A stretch of DNA of 8,212 nucleotides from Spartobacteria bacterium. GTDB lineage: Bacteria; Verrucomicrobiota; Verrucomicrobiia; Chthoniobacterales; Chthoniobacteraceae. Position numbers and translations under genes: made by a program. Below the pieces are notes generated by a model that was not told the origin of the DNA, searched no databases, and worked only from the letters and a program-made list of their open reading frames with translations. This document shows positions 6,513 to 8,212 of this stretch, piece by piece. Each line of letters opens with the position of its first letter. Position 1 is the first letter of the stretch. The stretch spans positions 1 to 8,212 of the forward strand of contig JANXZI010000496.1 of assembly GCA_025355595.1 (NCBI GenBank). Direction: 5' to 3'.

Positions 6513-6721
6513 CGCAGTTGAACAGCCGGTATCCGGCAGTGTCCTCTTTTGAAGTTAGGAGTGAGATGTTCGATGTTAGAAGTTGGATGGTGGGCGGACA
6601 TGCTCAGCGAAGGCGTCCAAGGCTTTTGATGCCGCTGCTTTGGCCGCGTGGGCTTCCACACATCGAACATCGAACATCTAACTCCTAACGCCAAAATTTT
6701 GACCGCCATCCAACATCCAGC
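6486..6721. repeat. Large nested inverted array of 7-bp units between odhB and the cyclase
   Basis: The inner arms 6554-6577 and 6666-6689 pair at 23 of 24 positions. The outer arms 6486-6499 (GTTGGAT twice) and 6708-6721 (ATCCAAC, ATCCAGC) pair at 13 of 14. All arms have 7-bp periodicity, with units such as GTTAGGA, GTTCGAT, ATCGAAC and ATCTAAC. The roughly 88-bp centre (6578-6665) has no evident gene. The element begins within the first codons of the cyclase as annotated and ends 7 bp past the odhB stop. It fills the whole intergenic space and would form a long hairpin in a read-through transcript. It has the same architecture as 1029-1120 but different unit sequence. Confidence 0.8.
6503..6527. 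repeat. Hairpin covering the annotated cyclase start
   Basis: GGCTGTTCA (6503-6511) and TGAACAGCC (6519-6527) are perfect 9-bp arms around a 7-nt loop. The GTG start codon (6512-6510 on the minus strand) sits at the stem/loop boundary. In the mRNA the stem would occlude this start. This argues against its use, or for structure-controlled initiation. Confidence 0.55.
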
Positions 6722-6727
6722 TCCTCA

Positions 6728-7888
6728 TCACACCTCGAGCAGCAAGCGTGAAGGCTGCTCGATCGCTTCCTTCACCCGGACCAGGAATGTCACCGCCTCG
6801 CGTCCGTCCACGACGCGGTGGTCGTAGCTCATCGCGAGATACATCATCGGGCGCACGACGATCACGCCGTTCACAACCATCGGGCGCTCCTGAATTTTGT
6901 GCATGCCGAGGATACCGCTCTGCGGCGGGTTCAAGATCGGCGTGCTCAGCAGGCTGCCGTAGATGCCGCCATTGCTGATCGTGAAAACACCGCCGGACAA
7001 ATCATCGATCCCGATGCGCCCCTCGCGCGCCTTCACCGCGTAGGCGACGAGGTCGCGTTCGATTTCCGCAAACGACTTGCGATGCGTATCACGCACGACG
7101 GGCACCATCAGCCCCCGTTCGGTGCCGACGGCGACGCCGATGTCGTAGAAATGATTTTGCACAAGGTCGTCGCCTTCGACACGCACGTTCACCTGCGGCA
7201 CGGCCTTCAGCGCGGCGACGACGGCCTTGATGAAGAACGACATGAACCCGAGCTTGATGCCGTGCTGCTTCTGGAAGTCGTCACCCATCGCCTTGCGCAG
7301 AGTCATCACGGCGGACATGTCGGCCTCGTTGAACGTGGTGAGAATCGCGGCGGTGTGCTGCGCCATCACGAGCTGCGCGGCGATTTTCCGGCGGAGTGGC
7401 GAGAGACGCTTGCGGGTCACGCGCTCCTCGCTCTCAGGTGCGACATTTTCAGAGATGACGGCGAGGGATTCATTCGCGGCAGCAACTGCGGCTGCAGACG
7501 GGGCGACTGGTGCAGCCGCGGCAATCGGCGTCGCAGCAACGGTCGGCGCGGGTGCGGGCGCGGGGTCGGAATTCGCCCGCTTTTTCGGTGCCTTCACCTC
7601 CGCTGGCTTTTCCGCCGGAGCCTTCGCAGGCGCGGGTGCTGCCGATGCAACGCCCCCTTCCTCGATGAACCCGACCACTTCACCGATTTTCACCTCGGCA
7701 CCGGCCTGCGCCTTGATGCGCAGCGTGCCAGCGGCGTCGGCGGTGACCTCGGTGGAAACCTTGTCCGTCTCGAGTGTAAAAAGCGCGTCTCCGCGGCTGA
7801 CGGTGTCACCCTCCTTTTTCAACCATGCGGAGATCATGCCGCTCGTGACTGACTCGCCGACCGCTGGGATTTTGATTTCGAGGCTCAT
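6728..7888 (-). CDS. odhB: 2-oxoglutarate dehydrogenase E2 (dihydrolipoyllysine succinyltransferase)
   Basis: A 386-residue cytoplasmic E2 (also called sucB) that moves the succinyl group from E1 via lipoyl-lysine to CoA in the TCA cycle. Residues 2-76 are a lipoyl domain with the modified lysine K43 in ETDKVSTEV. Residues about 80-152 are an Ala/Pro-rich flexible linker. Residues about 157-386 are the catalytic domain, ending in the active-site H357-R-V-V-D361-G. The segments 'NPPQSGILGMHKIQERPMV' and 'DHRVVDGREAVTFL' fit the succinyl rather than acetyl E2 subfamily. No peripheral subunit-binding domain is visible in the linker; most bacterial E2o proteins have one, while mitochondrial DLST does not. 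The start ATG 7888 gives an exact lipoyl N-terminus, but there is no clear Shine-Dalgarno. E1 and E3 genes are not in view. The 156-bp gap to the upstream gene shows no clear promoter. Confidence 0.95.
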   Translation of the reverse strand: MSLEIKIPAVGESVTSGMISAWLKKEGDTVSRGDALFTLETDKVSTEVTADAAGTLRIKAQAGAEVKIGEVVGFIEEGGVASAAPAPAKAPAEKPAEVKAPKKRANSDPAPAPAPTVAATPIAAAAPVAPSAAAVAAANESLAVISENVAPESEERVTRKRLSPLRRKIAAQLVMAQHTAAILTTFNEADMSAVMTLRKAMGDDFQKQHGIKLGFMSFFIKAVVAALKAVPQVNVRVEGDDLVQNHFYDIGVAVGTERGLMVPVVRDTHRKSFAEIERDLVAYAVKAREGRIGIDDLSGGVFTISNGGIYGSLLSTPILNPPQSGILGMHKIQERPMVVNGVIVVRPMMYLAMSYDHRVVDGREAVTFLVRVKEAIEQPSRLLLEV

Positions 7889-8044
7889 GAAGTGGGATTG
7901 GGAAAAACGGAGCCGGATGAAAACAGCATCGTCGGCTCGCTGACAAGAGCATCATTGGCCGGGCGCGGAAAATCGCGATCCATGAACACGAGCCGCGATA
8001 CCTGCGGTCCGACTTTTCATCCTGCTCCAACGGGGGCGCGGAAA

Positions 8045-8212
8045 CTACGGAGCGTCCGGCTTTTTCGGGACATTAGACGTGGGACTTAGCGCCGGTGCTG
8101 CTGTCGCGGGGACGGGAGGCAAGAGTGCTGGCTTCCGTTCAAGTTTGAGAACCGGCGCAGGTTGTACAACTGGCGCGGGCGTTGGAGTCGGCGGGATGAC
8201 CACTGGCTTCGG
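8045..8212 (-). CDS. C-terminal end of a Pro/Ala-rich protein (partial)
   Basis: The minus-strand frame is open from the right edge of the window to a TAG at 8047-8045, giving 55 residues with no start codon in view. The tail is about one third proline, with many Ala and Val (PPTPTPAPVV, LPPVPAT) and a basic 'VPKKPDAP' end. This is typical of a disordered linker or tail, as in envelope-spanning or lipoprotein-type proteins, but no family can be named. Low-complexity composition makes chance openness possible. The frame matches the direction of odhB, which begins 156 bp downstream. A palindrome-family fragment (8118-8136) encodes residues in its middle. Confidence 0.5.
   Translation of the reverse strand, partial: PKPVVIPPTPTPAPVVQPAPVLKLERKPALLPPVPATAAPALSPTSNVPKKPDAP
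8118..8136. repeat. Second copy of the GGCAAGAGTGC repeat, inside the Pro-rich tail
   Basis: Bases 8118-8136 match 222-240 at 16 of 19 positions, including an identical 11-base start (GGCAAGAGTGC). In the minus-strand frame this encodes part of the tail around 'RKPALLPP'. It is a short match, but shared with a repeat hairpin at the other end of the window, so descent from the same dispersed family is likely. Confidence 0.45.

Noticed and set aside
6818..7852. Open frame of 344 codons on the plus strand
   Set aside because: It is antisense to odhB, whose lipoyl and catalytic motifs are unambiguous. Its His/Arg-rich product matches nothing known to me.
7920..7960. Possible odhB promoter with TTGTCA as -35 box
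   Set aside because: No -10 box matches more than two of six positions at acceptable spacing.

Overview
The window is GC-rich bacterial chromosome, most likely from a member of the Verrucomicrobiota or a relative in the PVC group. This is inferred from three things. One is a planctomycete-type cytochrome/DUF1592 protein translationally coupled to a Tat-exported HxxSHH (DUF1552) protein. The second is a 'GHWTGELSSS'-type squalene-cyclase relative. The third is many short palindromic repeats and inverted arrays of 7-bp units between and inside genes. No marker fixes the genus.

Layout. Positions 1-300 hold no convincing gene but several small palindromes, including a 78-bp element with 10-bp terminal inverted repeats. 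A short exported protein with a PD-x14-DxK nuclease-like signature runs rightward (301-1044). It converges on a long leftward series. Between the two 3' ends lies an inverted array of 7-bp units (1029-1120), which also encodes the last residues of the rightward protein. The leftward series, in transcription order from the right edge, has five members. First is the Pro/Ala-rich C-terminus of an unidentified protein cut by the window edge (8212-8045). Next is odhB/sucB, the E2 subunit of 2-oxoglutarate dehydrogenase (7888-6728). Then comes a class II terpene (squalene-hopene-like) cyclase (6512-4599). Last are a c-type-cytochrome/DUF1592 protein (4427-2556) and its coupled DUF1552 partner (2559-1150). 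A second, larger 7-bp-unit inverted array (6486-6721) fills the gap between odhB and the cyclase.

How the genes work together. The DUF1592 and DUF1552 genes share an ATGA stop/start overlap and are surely co-expressed as an exported pair of unknown biochemical role. An AT-richer 171-bp gap with a possible promoter precedes them. OdhB belongs to the TCA cycle. The cyclase should act on a C30 isoprenoid at the membrane, but no other hopanoid gene is in view. I see no functional link between odhB, the cyclase and the exported pair beyond shared orientation.

The most unusual signal is repeat invasion of coding sequence. A 72-bp (24-codon) palindromic segment flanked by an 8-bp direct repeat sits in frame inside the cyclase and looks like a tolerated insertion. 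The annotated cyclase N-terminus and the C-terminus of the PD-DxK protein are also encoded by repeat arrays, and a related repeat lies in the Pro-rich tail at the right edge.
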